This document shows, in pieces, positions 30,010 to 38,621 of a DNA stretch of 64,000 nucleotides (position 1 is the first letter of the stretch; every line of letters starts with the position of its first letter). Position numbers and translations under genes: made by a program. This DNA comes from a bacterium (lineage in GTDB: Bacteria; Bacillota; Bacilli; Lactobacillales; Streptococcaceae): NCBI GenBank assembly GCA_905221545.1, contig CAJNDO010000001.1:124001-188000 (forward strand). Direction: 5' to 3'. The notes under the pieces were generated by a model that was not told the origin of the DNA, made no database searches, and saw only the letters and a list, made by a program, of their open reading frames with translations.

Positions 30010-30168
30010 TTACTGAGATGGATTTTCTTTTTTAGTTCGTGACAACCTCAAGGCACGATTTGGATTGAGACGATTAAATAGTTCTTCCAATTTCTTTTCA
30101 TTCCAAACGTCTGCGGCAGAAACAAAATTGCCATCCGCATCTCGGAAAGATATCGGTTTATCTCCCAT
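30010..30168 (-). CDS. Small conserved protein downstream of obgE
   Basis: A 52-residue protein, MGDKPISFRDADGNFVSAAD.., ending ..LSRTKKENPSQ. I recognise similar small proteins after obgE in other streptococci, but no function is known to me. It has an AGGAG ribosome site overlapping the obgE stop codon (stop at 30178-30180, start 10 nt later), which suggests translational coupling. No membrane segment or signal peptide. The sequence is acidic at the start and basic at the end, and predicted mostly helical from VWNEKKLEELFNRLNP. Confidence 0.8.
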   Translation of the reverse strand: MGDKPISFRDADGNFVSAADVWNEKKLEELFNRLNPNRALRLSRTKKENPSQ

Positions 30169-30177
30169 ATCAGTCTC

Positions 30178-31488
30178 CTAGTCTACAAATTCAAACTCAA
30201 ATTTACCAATGCGGACCAAATCACCATCTTTAGCACCACGCGCACGAAGAGCTTCATCAACCCCCATACCACGAAGTTGGCGGGCAAATTTCATGACTGA
30301 TTCGTCACGATCAAAGTTGGTCATATTAAAGAGTTTCATGAGTTTTTCACCAGAAAGTACCCATGTTGCATCGTCATCACGACTAATTTCAAAGGCTTTT
30401 TCTTCCTCGTCAAAGCCATAGTAGGCTTCTTCTTCCATATCTGACTCGTCGTAGAGCAAGAATTCTGGTGTTTTATCTAACAATTCAGCTGTAGCATCCA
30501 AAAGCGTTGCCAGACCTTGCTTGGTCAAACCAGAAATTGGAAAGATAGCTGGTAACTCTTCAAATTCATCGTAGTTTTCAGCCAATTTTTTCTTAAATTC
30601 TGCAAGATTTTCCTGACTCTCAGGCATGTCCATCTTATTAGCTACAATAATCTGTGGACGCTCCATGAGGCGAAGATTGTATGATTCCAGCTCTTTATTG
30701 ATAGCTAGATAGTCCTCATATGGATCACGTCCTTCGCTAGCTGACATATCAATGATGTGAAGGATGACACGTGTACGCTCGATGTGACGGAGGAACTGAG
30801 TTCCCAAACCAACACCTTGACTAGCCCCTTCAATCAAACCTGGTAAATCGGCTACTGCAAAAGATTCACCTGATTGGGTTCGAACCATACCTAGATTTGG
30901 CACAATAGTGGTAAAGTGGTAGGCACCAATTTTAGGTTTAGCTGAGGTGATAACACTTAGAAGTGTTGATTTCCCTACTGATGGGAATCCAACTAAACCA
31001 ACATCTGCCAAGATTTTTAGTTCCAATTGTAACTCACGTTCCTGACCTGGTTCTCCATTTTCAGAGATTTCAGGTGCAGGATTTTTTGGTGTCGCAAAGC
31101 GGATATTCCCACGTCCACCACGACCTCCATGGGCTACGATAAATTCTTGCCCGTGTTCAATCAAATCTGTCAAGACCTTGCCAGTCTCTGCATCACGAAC
31201 AGTTGTACCTTGTGGCACTCGAACTCTAAGATCCTCGGCACCACGACCATGCATCCCTTTGGTCATTCCTTTTTCACCGGAATCAGCCTTGAAATGGCGA
31301 TTGTAGCGGAAATCCATGAGGGTACGTAGTCCCTCGTCTACAACGAAGACCACATTGCCTCCACGACCACCATCACCACCCCAAGGACCTCCATTAGGGA
31401 CATATTTTTCACGGCGAAAGGCAACCATGCCATCGCCACCATTACCAGCCTTGACCTTAATCTTAGCTGTATCTAAAAACATACTCAT
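30178..31488 (-). CDS. obgE: GTPase Obg/CgtA
   Basis: Essential GTPase linked to large ribosomal subunit maturation and stress control. The 436-residue protein has the glycine-rich Obg fold (1-157, with [15 protein letters not shown]), a GTPase domain with P-loop [11 protein letters not shown] (about 165-175), DLPGLIEGA switch II, NKMD and SG(L) motifs, and a C-terminal OCT domain (about 355-436) ending [11 protein letters not shown]. Start [12 protein letters not shown] is the family norm. The hairpin upstream leaves only about 15 bp free of it before the start, too little for an own promoter there, so transcription probably reads through from the cpoA-side operon or starts within the small upstream gene. 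Confidence 0.97.
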   Translation of the reverse strand: MSMFLDTAKIKVKAGNGGDGMVAFRREKYVPNGGPWGGDGGRGGNVVFVVDEGLRTLMDFRYNRHFKADSGEKGMTKGMHGRGAEDLRVRVPQGTTVRDAETGKVLTDLIEHGQEFIVAHGGRGGRGNIRFATPKNPAPEISENGEPGQERELQLELKILADVGLVGFPSVGKSTLLSVITSAKPKIGAYHFTTIVPNLGMVRTQSGESFAVADLPGLIEGASQGVGLGTQFLRHIERTRVILHIIDMSASEGRDPYEDYLAINKELESYNLRLMERPQIIVANKMDMPESQENLAEFKKKLAENYDEFEELPAIFPISGLTKQGLATLLDATAELLDKTPEFLLYDESDMEEEAYYGFDEEEKAFEISRDDDATWVLSGEKLMKLFNMTNFDRDESVMKFARQLRGMGVDEALRARGAKDGDLVRIGKFEFEFVD

Positions 31489-31502
31489 TATTTCTTCTCA
31501 CT

Positions 31503-31527
31503 TTAAAAAAGGGCTGGGAAATCCCAG
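31503..31527 (-). terminator. Hairpin between the DUF4044-like gene and obgE
   Basis: On minus, CTGGGA / TCCCAG (31522-31527 with 31514-31519), 2-nt loop, extended by GC-rich flank, then CCCTTTTTT. Looks like a real intrinsic terminator, 25 bp after the small gene and 15 bp before obgE. Confidence 0.75.
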
Positions 31528-31551
31528 TCACTAAATTTTCTTGAATCTATT

Positions 31552-31686
31552 TTATAGATTACTGAGGGCACCAATTGCAGTTGCAAAAATTCCCAATAAA
31601 CTTGCTACTAGCATGATAATCACGATAAACAAGGTTATTTTCTCAAACAAGGTTTTTTTACGATTTCCATTATCTCCAAATGCCAT
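31552..31686 (-). CDS. Small membrane protein, DUF4044-like
   Basis: A 44-residue protein, MAFGDNGNRKKTLFEKIT.., with one membrane segment (about residues 18-40, LFIVIIMLVASLLGIFATAI) after a basic N-terminus. This looks like the DUF4044 family of short streptococcal membrane peptides; function unknown. A clear GGAGAG ribosome site lies 5 nt before the ATG. It sits 58 bp after the PspC-domain gene and is followed by a terminator, so it is the last gene of the cpoA operon or has a weak own promoter. Confidence 0.8.
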   Translation of the reverse strand: MAFGDNGNRKKTLFEKITLFIVIIMLVASLLGIFATAIGALSNL

Positions 31687-31744
31687 TTTTCTCTCCTTCG
31701 TTACATTCTATTTTCTATTATCTTAGCATGAATTGAGCTAGTTT

Positions 31745-31936
31745 TCAATAGTCAGCTGCTACAGGTGCAATAATCCATAAAATGATATAAGCTACAATTC
31801 CTGCTCCGTAACAGCAAGCAAGGACACCCCAAATGACTCGAACGATAGTTGGATCCATATCCAGATAATGGGCCACTCCGGCACAAACACCCGCAATCTT
31901 TTTATCACGGCCACTTCTCATTAATTGTTTTTTCAT
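31745..31936 (-). CDS. PspC-domain membrane protein
   Basis: A 63-residue protein with the PspC family signature: basic N-terminus, RDKKIAGVCAGVAHYLDMDPTIVRVIW, then a hydrophobic membrane segment (about residues 37-59). Members are small membrane proteins named after phage-shock protein C; their role in streptococci is uncertain but linked to envelope stress elsewhere. GAGGA ribosome site 7 nt before the ATG. It lies 14 bp after the lipid glycosyltransferase gene, which fits a membrane-homeostasis operon. Confidence 0.9.
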   Translation of the reverse strand: MKKQLMRSGRDKKIAGVCAGVAHYLDMDPTIVRVIWGVLACCYGAGIVAYIILWIIAPVAADY

Positions 31937-31950
31937 AACTGTTCCTCTTT

Positions 31951-33276
31951 CTATTCTTCATGGTCTTTCCAATAATCTCTTATGCTGATCAACTGTGTTT
32001 TTGAAGCCTTCAGCATGCGTCTAGAGCCTTTTACCGGTACAGCGACCACCTTTTGCGGAAGATACAAAACTGTCTTAAAAATACGCTGACTAACCGTATC
32101 ATCTTTGGCTAAATCTTTCTGGAAGTTATTTGAAATGATGGCATCCAGATAGAACTCATGCACTCGTTTCCCAAAGTTTTCAGCTGAAATCTCGTATAAT
32201 TTCTCTGATAAGGTATGCTCATTCATGTCTGGCGTTGCAATCAGAGCTTCTAAAATAGCTCCAGCTAAATCATGTTCACCGTAATACAAGATTCCAAACA
32301 TTTTATCACTGATAAGATTGTCCAGATAAGGATTTCCATGTGCGATGACTGGTGTTCCACTAGCCAAGCTTTCCAAGTAGGTCAAACCTTGGGTTTCACT
32401 TGTCGATGCTGAGATGAAGAAATCTGCTGCCTTATAATAAAGAGCGGTCTCGCTAGGAGCAATCATCCCTGTAAAGATGACTGAGTCTTGAATCTCTAGT
32501 TTCTTGGCTTGCTCTTTGAGGTCATCCAGATAAGGACCATCCCCAGCTACCACCAGTTTAACCTTGTCTTCTTCTTTCAGAACTTCTGCAAAGGCTGCTA
32601 GTACTGCTTGAATATTTTTTTCATAGGAAATTCTGGAAAGACTAAGCAACATCTGTTCATCATCTTGAATCCCTAGTTTACTACGCAGTTCTGTCAAATT
32701 TTCCTGTTTGATTTCCGGACGCTCAAACTTGGCTAATTCAATCCCAGTTGGAATGACCCGTTTTTCAACCTTGACCTTATAGTCAGATAGCAAGTCACGA
32801 ACAATCTCACTCGGGCAAATAACCCCATCCACATCATGCAAGAAACCTCTAACTAGGTACTTGACCATACTCGGACGAATCAGCATCCCCTTAGCAATAT
32901 AATGCACATAGTCTTCATACTGGGTGTGATAGGTATGGATAACTGGAATCTTCAATTCACGCGCAATCCAAATCCCCAACAAACCAAGAGAAAATTCTGT
33001 CTGAGTATGGATAATATCCAGCTGATACTGTTTAGCAATTTCCAGTGCCTTGCTGAAACCTCGGTAGGCAAAGCGGCGATCTTTAAATGCAAAGAAGGGA
33101 ACACTTGGAATGCGGATAATTTGCCAATCTTCATAACGATTGACATCCTTATCTGTCGTCGTAAAGATAAAAACAGCGTGCCCTTGCTTTTCAAGCTCTG
33201 TTTTCAAGGTTCGAATACTGGTCGCTACACCTGAAACCTGAGGAAAATAGGTATCTGTAAATAAACCAATTCGCAT
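31951..33276 (-). CDS. Glycosyltransferase, probable monoglucosyl-diacylglycerol synthase
   Basis: GT4-family glycosyltransferase of 441 residues. Starts MRIGLFTDTYFPQVSGVATS, the typical N-terminal fold of this family, has VVAGDGPYLDDL and the EX7E motif ETQGLTYLE (about residues 297-305). Its neighbour cpoA and its length match the pneumococcal gene pair in which this member adds the first glucose to diacylglycerol and CpoA adds galactose to it (established for S. pneumoniae, recalled from literature). Peripheral membrane enzyme by family; no membrane segment is seen. GAGGT ribosome site; 15 bp after cpoA, clearly one operon. Confidence 0.88.
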   Translation of the reverse strand: MRIGLFTDTYFPQVSGVATSIRTLKTELEKQGHAVFIFTTTDKDVNRYEDWQIIRIPSVPFFAFKDRRFAYRGFSKALEIAKQYQLDIIHTQTEFSLGLLGIWIARELKIPVIHTYHTQYEDYVHYIAKGMLIRPSMVKYLVRGFLHDVDGVICPSEIVRDLLSDYKVKVEKRVIPTGIELAKFERPEIKQENLTELRSKLGIQDDEQMLLSLSRISYEKNIQAVLAAFAEVLKEEDKVKLVVAGDGPYLDDLKEQAKKLEIQDSVIFTGMIAPSETALYYKAADFFISASTSETQGLTYLESLASGTPVIAHGNPYLDNLISDKMFGILYYGEHDLAGAILEALIATPDMNEHTLSEKLYEISAENFGKRVHEFYLDAIISNNFQKDLAKDDTVSQRIFKTVLYLPQKVVAVPVKGSRRMLKASKTQLISIRDYWKDHEE

Positions 33277-33291
33277 AGATTACCTCACTTT

Positions 33292-34335
33292 TTACTTTCT
33301 CCCTAAAGCGGCTTGTTTCTCATAAAAGTCCAACCAGATTTGTAACAGATGCTCTTCTGAATACTCTCTAGAAATATTCATAGCTTTTTCTTTGAGATCT
33401 TTTAAGGCAGCAGGATTTGCTTGATATTCCAGAATAGCTTCTTTCATCTCTTCTCTATCTGCTGTCGCCCGATAATTTCCCTCCAAAATTACCTTATAGA
33501 GATCCAAATCACGCAACATAATAGGAGCTTCACAACTGGCAGCCTCTAAAATCGTCATCGGAAAGAGTTCATTATAACTAGGCAACAAGAAAAGGTCCGC
33601 TAGGGCATACAATTCGCGCATCCGCTCTGGCGGTACAATACCTGGAAAAATCAAATTTTTAGGGGGATTTTCCATCATTTTCTTATAACGTTCATAACCA
33701 TCTGTTATGCCACCAAAAGAGAAACCACCCGCCCAAATAAAGGTAATTTGCGGCAATTCCTCAGCCAGACGGATAAAGTCATCAATCCCTTTGCGTTTCT
33801 GAACTTGCCCAGCACCTACTACGATAAACTGATTTTCACTAAGACCTAGATCTGTTCGCAGTCTCACTACCTCTTCTTGTGGAAGGGGATGCCATTTTTC
33901 CTTATTGACAAAGTTAGGAATATAGGTCACTTTTTCACGTGGAATACCAGCTGCCACCAAATCCTCAATAAACATAGGATTGACCACAACCAAGTGCTCC
34001 ATCCGGTTGTAAAAAGAAAATACATAGCGTTTGACAATTCCCTTTAAGAAAAATGGAATTTTCAAACTTCCCTCAAGTGTATCAGGCAAGAAATGCACAT
34101 AGCCAATTTTTCTCCCTGAGCGTTTCTTTTGGAAGGTTGATAAATAATAGGGAAAATCAATCGTATGAAAGTGAGTCACATCTGCCTCAATTGGTAGATT
34201 TTCTGTAACAATCAATTGGTCCTTGGCATCACGGTGAAGAAGACGAACTAATTCACGGTAGGCACCTGAAACTCCTTGTCCTGCTACTTTCTCACTTGAA
34301 CTCAACATATTGATGCGTAATTTCTTTTTTTCCAT
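33292..34335 (-). CDS. cpoA: Glycosyltransferase CpoA, galactosyl-glucosyl-diacylglycerol synthase
   Basis: GT4-family enzyme of 347 residues. In pneumococcus CpoA makes the galactosyl-glucosyl-diacylglycerol glycolipid, and mutants show changed beta-lactam response and membrane properties. Seen: VTHFHTIDFPYYLS near the N-terminus, VVGAGQVQKRKGIDD donor-side segment, and the EX7E region YNELFPMTILEAASCEAPI (about residues 266-284). An in-frame ATG 39 bp further upstream (34374) would precede the -10 box; the ATG at 34335 gives the known N-terminus MEKKKLRINML. No Shine-Dalgarno precedes it and the -10 ends 7 nt upstream, so the message may be leaderless. Confidence 0.92.
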   Translation of the reverse strand: MEKKKLRINMLSSSEKVAGQGVSGAYRELVRLLHRDAKDQLIVTENLPIEADVTHFHTIDFPYYLSTFQKKRSGRKIGYVHFLPDTLEGSLKIPFFLKGIVKRYVFSFYNRMEHLVVVNPMFIEDLVAAGIPREKVTYIPNFVNKEKWHPLPQEEVVRLRTDLGLSENQFIVVGAGQVQKRKGIDDFIRLAEELPQITFIWAGGFSFGGITDGYERYKKMMENPPKNLIFPGIVPPERMRELYALADLFLLPSYNELFPMTILEAASCEAPIMLRDLDLYKVILEGNYRATADREEMKEAILEYQANPAALKDLKEKAMNISREYSEEHLLQIWLDFYEKQAALGRK

Positions 34336-34342
34336 AACTACT

Positions 34343-34351
34343 ATTATATCA
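34343..34351 (-). promoter_or_regulatory. cpoA promoter, extended -10, possibly leaderless
   Basis: Minus-strand TGATATAAT (hexamer 34343-34348). A weak -35, CTGATT (34366-34371), lies 17 nt upstream. The expected transcription start is at or within a base or two of the cpoA ATG. Confidence 0.6.
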
Positions 34352-34381
34352 TTTTCTTTGAATAAAATCAGCAAAAGAAAG

Positions 34382-34434
34382 GAGAGACTCAGGGAAAAGA
34401 GGAGGAAAATTCCTCACTTCTCCAACGGTCTCTC
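34382..34434 (-). terminator. Long imperfect inverted repeat, probable operon terminator
   Basis: Outer arms GAGAGAC / GTCTCTC (34428-34434 with 34382-34388), inner pairs GGAGAAG / CTTTTCC and GAGGA / TCCTC around an ATTT loop. On minus it is followed by CTTTCTTTT. It lies after the dnaG-rpoD-DUF59 operon and BOX element and before the cpoA promoter. Confidence 0.55.
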
Positions 34435-34452
34435 ACATGCTTTTATCTGTTT

Positions 34453-34557
34453 ATACTCAATGAAAATCAAAGAGCAAACTAGGAAGCTAGCCGCAGGCTG
34501 TACTTGAGTACGGCAAGGTGAAGCTGACGTGGTTTGAATTTGATTTTCGAAGAGTAT
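34453..34557 (-). repeat. BOX element, boxA-boxC form without boxB
   Basis: On minus it starts with the boxA end ATACTCTTCGAAAATC, continues AAACCACGTCAGC..GCCTTGCCGTACTC, and ends with boxC GCCTGCGGCTAGCTTCCTAG..GATTTTCATTGAGTAT. The boxB block with its TGACTTCGTCA hairpin is absent. The left end overlaps the stop codon of the DUF59 gene (34557-34559) by one base. BOX elements are non-autonomous repeats of the pneumococcus/mitis group. Confidence 0.92.
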
Positions 34558-34886
34558 TACTTAATGCCTAGGGCAATGCGGGCATAACGACTCATTTTTT
34601 CAACTGTCCAGGCTGGATACCAGACTAATTTGACCTCAGTATCAGTTACTTCTGGCACCTCTGTCATGGCATCATAAATCTGATCCGTCAAAAGATCTGC
34701 CAGGGGACAACCCATAGTTGTCAAAGTCATATCAATCTCTGTTTGCCCTGTGTCACCGTCAAAACGAATCTCATAGATCAAACCAAGATTGACAATATCG
34801 ATTCCCAACTCAGGGTCGATGACTTCTTCCAAGGCTGTTAAAATGCGTGTTTTGATGTTTTCGATTTGCTCTTCTGTATAAGCCAT
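34557..34886 (-). CDS. DUF59/MIP18-family protein (iron-sulfur assembly, SufT-like)
   Basis: A 109-residue protein of the DUF59 family, associated with iron-sulfur cluster maturation. Seen: EEVIDPELGIDIVNLGLIYEI and the conserved cysteine in LTTMGCPLADLL (about residue 63), which is the family hallmark. A GTG at 34898 is in frame but overlaps the GAGGAT ribosome site; the ATG at 34886 is 6 nt after it and gives MAYTEEQIENIK. It lies 14 bp after rpoD and is probably the last gene of the dnaG-rpoD operon. Its stop codon touches a BOX element. Confidence 0.92.
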   Translation of the reverse strand: MAYTEEQIENIKTRILTALEEVIDPELGIDIVNLGLIYEIRFDGDTGQTEIDMTLTTMGCPLADLLTDQIYDAMTEVPEVTDTEVKLVWYPAWTVEKMSRYARIALGIK

Positions 34887-34900
34887 ATTTATCCTCACTC

Positions 34901-36010
34901 TTAGTCTTCAATAAAATCACGAAGCGGTTTGCTGCGACTTGGTTGACGTAGCTTTCTCAAAGCCTTGGCTTCAATCTGACGGATACGCTCACGGGTTACG
35001 TTAAAGACTTTACCAACATCTTCAAGGGTACGCATTTTCCCATCATCTAGTCCGAAGCGCAAGCGTAGAACATTTTCTTCACGATCTGTAAGAGTATCCA
35101 AGACCTCATCCAACTGCTCACGCAAAACGATACGAGTTGTATAGTCTACTGGATTTTCAATCACTTCGTCTTCAATAAAGTCTCCAAGGTGGCTATCGTC
35201 CTCTTCACCGATGGGTGTTTCAAGAGATACTGGTTCTTGGGCAATCTTCAAGATTTCACGCACCTTGTCAGGAGTCATATCCATACGTTCAGCGATTTGT
35301 TCTGGCGTTGGATCTTGTCCCAATTCTTGAAGGAGATTACGCTGTTCACGAACCAATTTATTGATGGTTTCAACCATGTGAACAGGGATACGGATGGTAC
35401 GAGCTTGGTCCGCAATAGCACGAGTGATGGCCTGACGAATCCACCAAGTTGCATAAGTTGAGAACTTAAATCCTTTAGAATAGTCAAACTTGTCAACCGC
35501 CTTCATCAAGCCCATGTTCCCTTCTTGAATCAAGTCAAGGAACTGCATACCACGGCCGACATAACGCTTGGCAATAGAAACAACCAAACGAAGGTTAGCT
35601 TCAGCAAGACGTTGTTTGGCTTCGATATCACCAGCTTCAACAGCTAGTGCCAATTCTTTTTCCTCTTCATTGGTCAAGAGAGGTACGACCCCGATTTCTT
35701 TCAAGTACATACGTACAGGGTCATTGACCTTAGCCGAAGTTGATCCAATCAAATCCTCATCGCTGAGTTCTGGTTCTTCTTCATTGCTAAGAACACGCGC
35801 ACTTGGATTTCCTTCGTTATCTGTGATTGAAATTCCTGCATCCTGGATTCGTTGCAAAAGGTCTTCAATCCCATCAGCATCCAAGGTAAAAGGAACAACT
35901 AGACTAGCATTGATTTCATCGTCTGTTGCTGTCCCTTTTTGTTTATGATTACGGATAAATTCTGCTACTTGTACGTCAAATGTTGTTACTTCTTTTTGTT
36001 TTGTTGCCAT
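34901..36010 (-). CDS. rpoD: RNA polymerase primary sigma factor (sigma-70/SigA)
   Basis: Housekeeping sigma factor directing RNA polymerase to -10/-35 promoters. The 369-residue protein lacks the long region 1.1 insert of enterobacteria, as usual in Firmicutes. Seen: region 1.2 ([16 protein letters not shown]), region 2 ([13 protein letters not shown].., [29 protein letters not shown]), region 3 and region 4 with helix-turn-helix [20 protein letters not shown] near residues 325-344. It starts 2 bp after the dnaG stop; its ribosome site GGAGTAATA lies in the end of dnaG, so translation is probably coupled. Part of the macromolecular synthesis operon without rpsU. Confidence 0.98.
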   Translation of the reverse strand: MATKQKEVTTFDVQVAEFIRNHKQKGTATDDEINASLVVPFTLDADGIEDLLQRIQDAGISITDNEGNPSARVLSNEEEPELSDEDLIGSTSAKVNDPVRMYLKEIGVVPLLTNEEEKELALAVEAGDIEAKQRLAEANLRLVVSIAKRYVGRGMQFLDLIQEGNMGLMKAVDKFDYSKGFKFSTYATWWIRQAITRAIADQARTIRIPVHMVETINKLVREQRNLLQELGQDPTPEQIAERMDMTPDKVREILKIAQEPVSLETPIGEEDDSHLGDFIEDEVIENPVDYTTRIVLREQLDEVLDTLTDREENVLRLRFGLDDGKMRTLEDVGKVFNVTRERIRQIEAKALRKLRQPSRSKPLRDFIED

Positions 36011-36012
36011 TA

Positions 36013-37773
36013 TTACTCCATTCTTCTCTTTTGGGAAATTAAACGTTCCAATTCCTCTAGGGCTGTGTCGGTATCTCCTACATGGCTAGCTTCCTGCACC
36101 TTCTTTTTGATTCTCATATTGTCCTGATTCAAGAGAGCCTTGTTTCGAGTCGTCTCTACTTCACTAAGTTCCTGCGGTGACATCTCAGCAGGTAAATCCT
36201 GAGCTAAGACTTGATACCAAGCTCTTTCAACTTCCTCAGTCTGTTCTGCTAAAACTTCTGGAGGAAGATTGCCATACTGGCCAAGTAAGTCATATAAAAC
36301 CTGAAATTCAGGTGTGTCAAATGCAAAGTCTTCTCGCAAACGGTAATCGTTCAAAATAAGGGGAGATTCCATCATTCGATAAAGTAGATGAGCTTCTGCC
36401 CTCATAATAGCCGATAACTGTTTGGTAACAGGCATGGTGATTGGCGTCGGTCTGGAAATTCCTTCCATGCGATTCTGCCTTTGTGCCTGTCGACTCTCAT
36501 TAACAATCTGCTCAATCTGGACATAATCAAAGGACGCCAGACTATCAGCTAAAATATGAATATAGCTGTTTTGAGCAGTGATAGACTTTTCTTGAACAAT
36601 CAAGGGAGCTATTTTTTCAATAAACTCAATCTGAGCCTGCAGATTTTCACTATTTTCAGGCTTGTACTGGAGAATGTAAAACTCAATCGGACTAATACGA
36701 GTTTTCGTTAATAGATAGGCCAAGTCTTCTGGTCCATTTTTTTGTAGATACTCATCTGGATCCAAGCTATCAGGCATACTGACGATCTGCACAGGCATGT
36801 CGCCAATTTCATCCAATGCTTTCAATGTCGCCGCTTGACCAGCCTTATCGCCATCGTAAACAAGAACCAACTTCTTGGTTAACCTTTTCAGATGCTCAAC
36901 ATGCTCACGACTTAAAGCTGTTCCCATAGACGCCACAGCATTTTCAATTCCAGCCCGATAGGCTGCAATGACATCCATGAACCCTTCCATCAGGTAAATC
37001 TCACTGGTTTTGCCAGAAGATTTTTTTGCCCTATCCATATGATATAATTCGTAACTTTTGTTAAAAATTGCAGTCGATCGGCTATTTTTATACTTAGAAG
37101 TTTGTGAATCCGTTTTCTGCCAGATACGACCTGAGAAGGCAATGACCTTTCCCTGATCATTGGTCAAGGGAAACATAATTCGATTGTGAAAGGTGTCTAC
37201 AAATTGATTGGCATCCGAGAGATAAAACAGTCCTGAATCTAGAAAATCCTCTTCACGATACTGACCAGACAAACGTTGATAGAGATAGTTTCGTTCTGGA
37301 GGTGCTAAACCAATCCGAAAATGTTTGAGGACTTCATCTGTCAAACCACGCTGATAGAGGTAATTTCTGGCCTCTTCCCCCATGGTCGTTGTCATGAGAA
37401 TAGCATGATAAAATTTAGCTGCATCTTCGTGCATATCATAAAGAGCTTGGTGGGGGGAGGCGGGCTTCTGCTCACTATAAAGCGGTTTTTCCACCTCTAT
37501 CCCAGCACGCTGACCTAAGATTTGGACAGCCTCCATAAAGGGAACTCCTTGGTACTCCTCGATGAACTTAAAGACATCACCTGAGCGCCCACAACCAAAA
37601 CAGTGATAAAACTGCTTGTCCTCGACAACGTTGAAAGAAGGTGTTTTTTCACCATGAAAAGGACAGAGCCCTAGATAGTTCCGTCCTGCCTTTTGTAAAG
37701 AAATCACATCTCCTATGACTTCCACAATGTTGGCATTGTTTTTGATTTCTTCAATGACTTGTTTGTCAACCAT
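36013..37773 (-). CDS. dnaG: DNA primase
   Basis: Makes RNA primers for replication with the DnaC/DnaB-type helicase. The 586-residue protein has the N-terminal CHC2 zinc finger ([11 protein letters not shown].. [11 protein letters not shown], about residues 39-65), the TOPRIM core with [16 protein letters not shown] and [13 protein letters not shown] motifs (about 255-310) and a C-terminal helicase-binding region. An in-frame ATG at 37788 overlaps the GGAGG ribosome site; the ATG at 37773 lies 8 nt after it and gives [20 protein letters not shown]. First gene of the dnaG-rpoD-DUF59 operon with a clear own promoter. Confidence 0.97.
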   Translation of the reverse strand: MVDKQVIEEIKNNANIVEVIGDVISLQKAGRNYLGLCPFHGEKTPSFNVVEDKQFYHCFGCGRSGDVFKFIEEYQGVPFMEAVQILGQRAGIEVEKPLYSEQKPASPHQALYDMHEDAAKFYHAILMTTTMGEEARNYLYQRGLTDEVLKHFRIGLAPPERNYLYQRLSGQYREEDFLDSGLFYLSDANQFVDTFHNRIMFPLTNDQGKVIAFSGRIWQKTDSQTSKYKNSRSTAIFNKSYELYHMDRAKKSSGKTSEIYLMEGFMDVIAAYRAGIENAVASMGTALSREHVEHLKRLTKKLVLVYDGDKAGQAATLKALDEIGDMPVQIVSMPDSLDPDEYLQKNGPEDLAYLLTKTRISPIEFYILQYKPENSENLQAQIEFIEKIAPLIVQEKSITAQNSYIHILADSLASFDYVQIEQIVNESRQAQRQNRMEGISRPTPITMPVTKQLSAIMRAEAHLLYRMMESPLILNDYRLREDFAFDTPEFQVLYDLLGQYGNLPPEVLAEQTEEVERAWYQVLAQDLPAEMSPQELSEVETTRNKALLNQDNMRIKKKVQEASHVGDTDTALEELERLISQKRRME

Positions 37774-37810
37774 ACACAATACCTCCATGTTATCATAGTT
37801 TACTTTATAT

Positions 37811-37839
37811 AGTATACTTTATTTCAGAAAAAAAGTAAA
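37811..37839 (-). promoter_or_regulatory. dnaG-rpoD operon promoter
   Basis: On minus TTTACT (37834-37839), a 17-nt spacer and TATACT (37811-37816), 38 bp before the dnaG start. This separates the operon from the upstream ABC transporter genes. Confidence 0.7.
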
Positions 37840-37862
37840 CCATTTCACTCATTTTCCTTACT

Positions 37863-38621
37863 TTATTCAAAGAGTTGATAATAATCAGAGATTTTCATTT
37901 TTGCTTTTTCTTCTTGGTTCAAATCTTGGATGATACGACCTTCTTTCATGACAATTAAACGATTGCCATATTTGAGAGCGTCTTCCATATGATGGGTAAT
38001 CATAAGCGATGTCAACTGATCTTTCTTGACAAATTCATCTGTCAATTCCATGAGTGCCACACTAGTCTTTGGATCAAGGGCCGCAGTGTGCTCGTCTAAC
38101 AAGAGTAATTCAGGACGCTTCAAGGTTGCCATCAAGAGACTCAGAGCCTGTCTTTGTCCACCTGATAAGAACTCAATAGGTGTATTCAAATGTTTCTCAA
38201 GACCGTTTCCCACTTTTTCAATAGTTGCCTGAAACTCATTCTTATAACTAGACAGACGTCTTGGTAACAATCCACGCTTTTCGCCACGAAACTTAGCAAT
38301 CAAGAGATTTTCAGCCACTGTCATACGGGGAGCTGTCCCCATCTTGGGATCTTGGAAAACACGAGCCAGATACTTAGCTCGCTTCTCTGGTGAAAACTTG
38401 GTTACATCTTCACCCAAAATACGAATAGTTCCACTGGTTAATGACAAGGTTCCCGCAATAGTGTTAAAGAGGGTCGATTTACCAGCACCATTTCCACCCA
38501 AAATCGTGATAAAATCCTGTTCAAAAATTTCTAAGGAAACATCATTTAAAATAATCTTTTCTTCATCAAAGCCATTTTTAACGACTTTGGTTGCATTTTT
38601 TAATTCTACAATGGCTGTCAT
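37863..38621 (-). CDS. ABC transporter ATP-binding protein, Trp-type uptake system
   Basis: ATPase of the TrpXYZ-like transporter. The 252-residue protein has Walker A GGNGAGKSTLF (about residues 42-52), signature LSGGQRQALSL (about 151-161), Walker B LLLLDEHTAALDP and the H-loop ITHHMEDA. Its ATG overlaps the TGA stop of the permease gene (ATGA), so the two are translationally coupled. The family pairs with ABC_sub_bind-type binding proteins. The T-box before the operon supports amino-acid uptake; tryptophan is the best guess. Confidence 0.93.
   Translation of the reverse strand: MTAIVELKNATKVVKNGFDEEKIILNDVSLEIFEQDFITILGGNGAGKSTLFNTIAGTLSLTSGTIRILGEDVTKFSPEKRAKYLARVFQDPKMGTAPRMTVAENLLIAKFRGEKRGLLPRRLSSYKNEFQATIEKVGNGLEKHLNTPIEFLSGGQRQALSLLMATLKRPELLLLDEHTAALDPKTSVALMELTDEFVKKDQLTSLMITHHMEDALKYGNRLIVMKEGRIIQDLNQEEKAKMKISDYYQLFE

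Noticed and set aside
37321..37518. 65-codon plus-strand frame opposite dnaG and similar frames opposite rpoD, rnr, ppc and obgE
   Set aside because: All lie antisense to clear conserved genes without ribosome sites.
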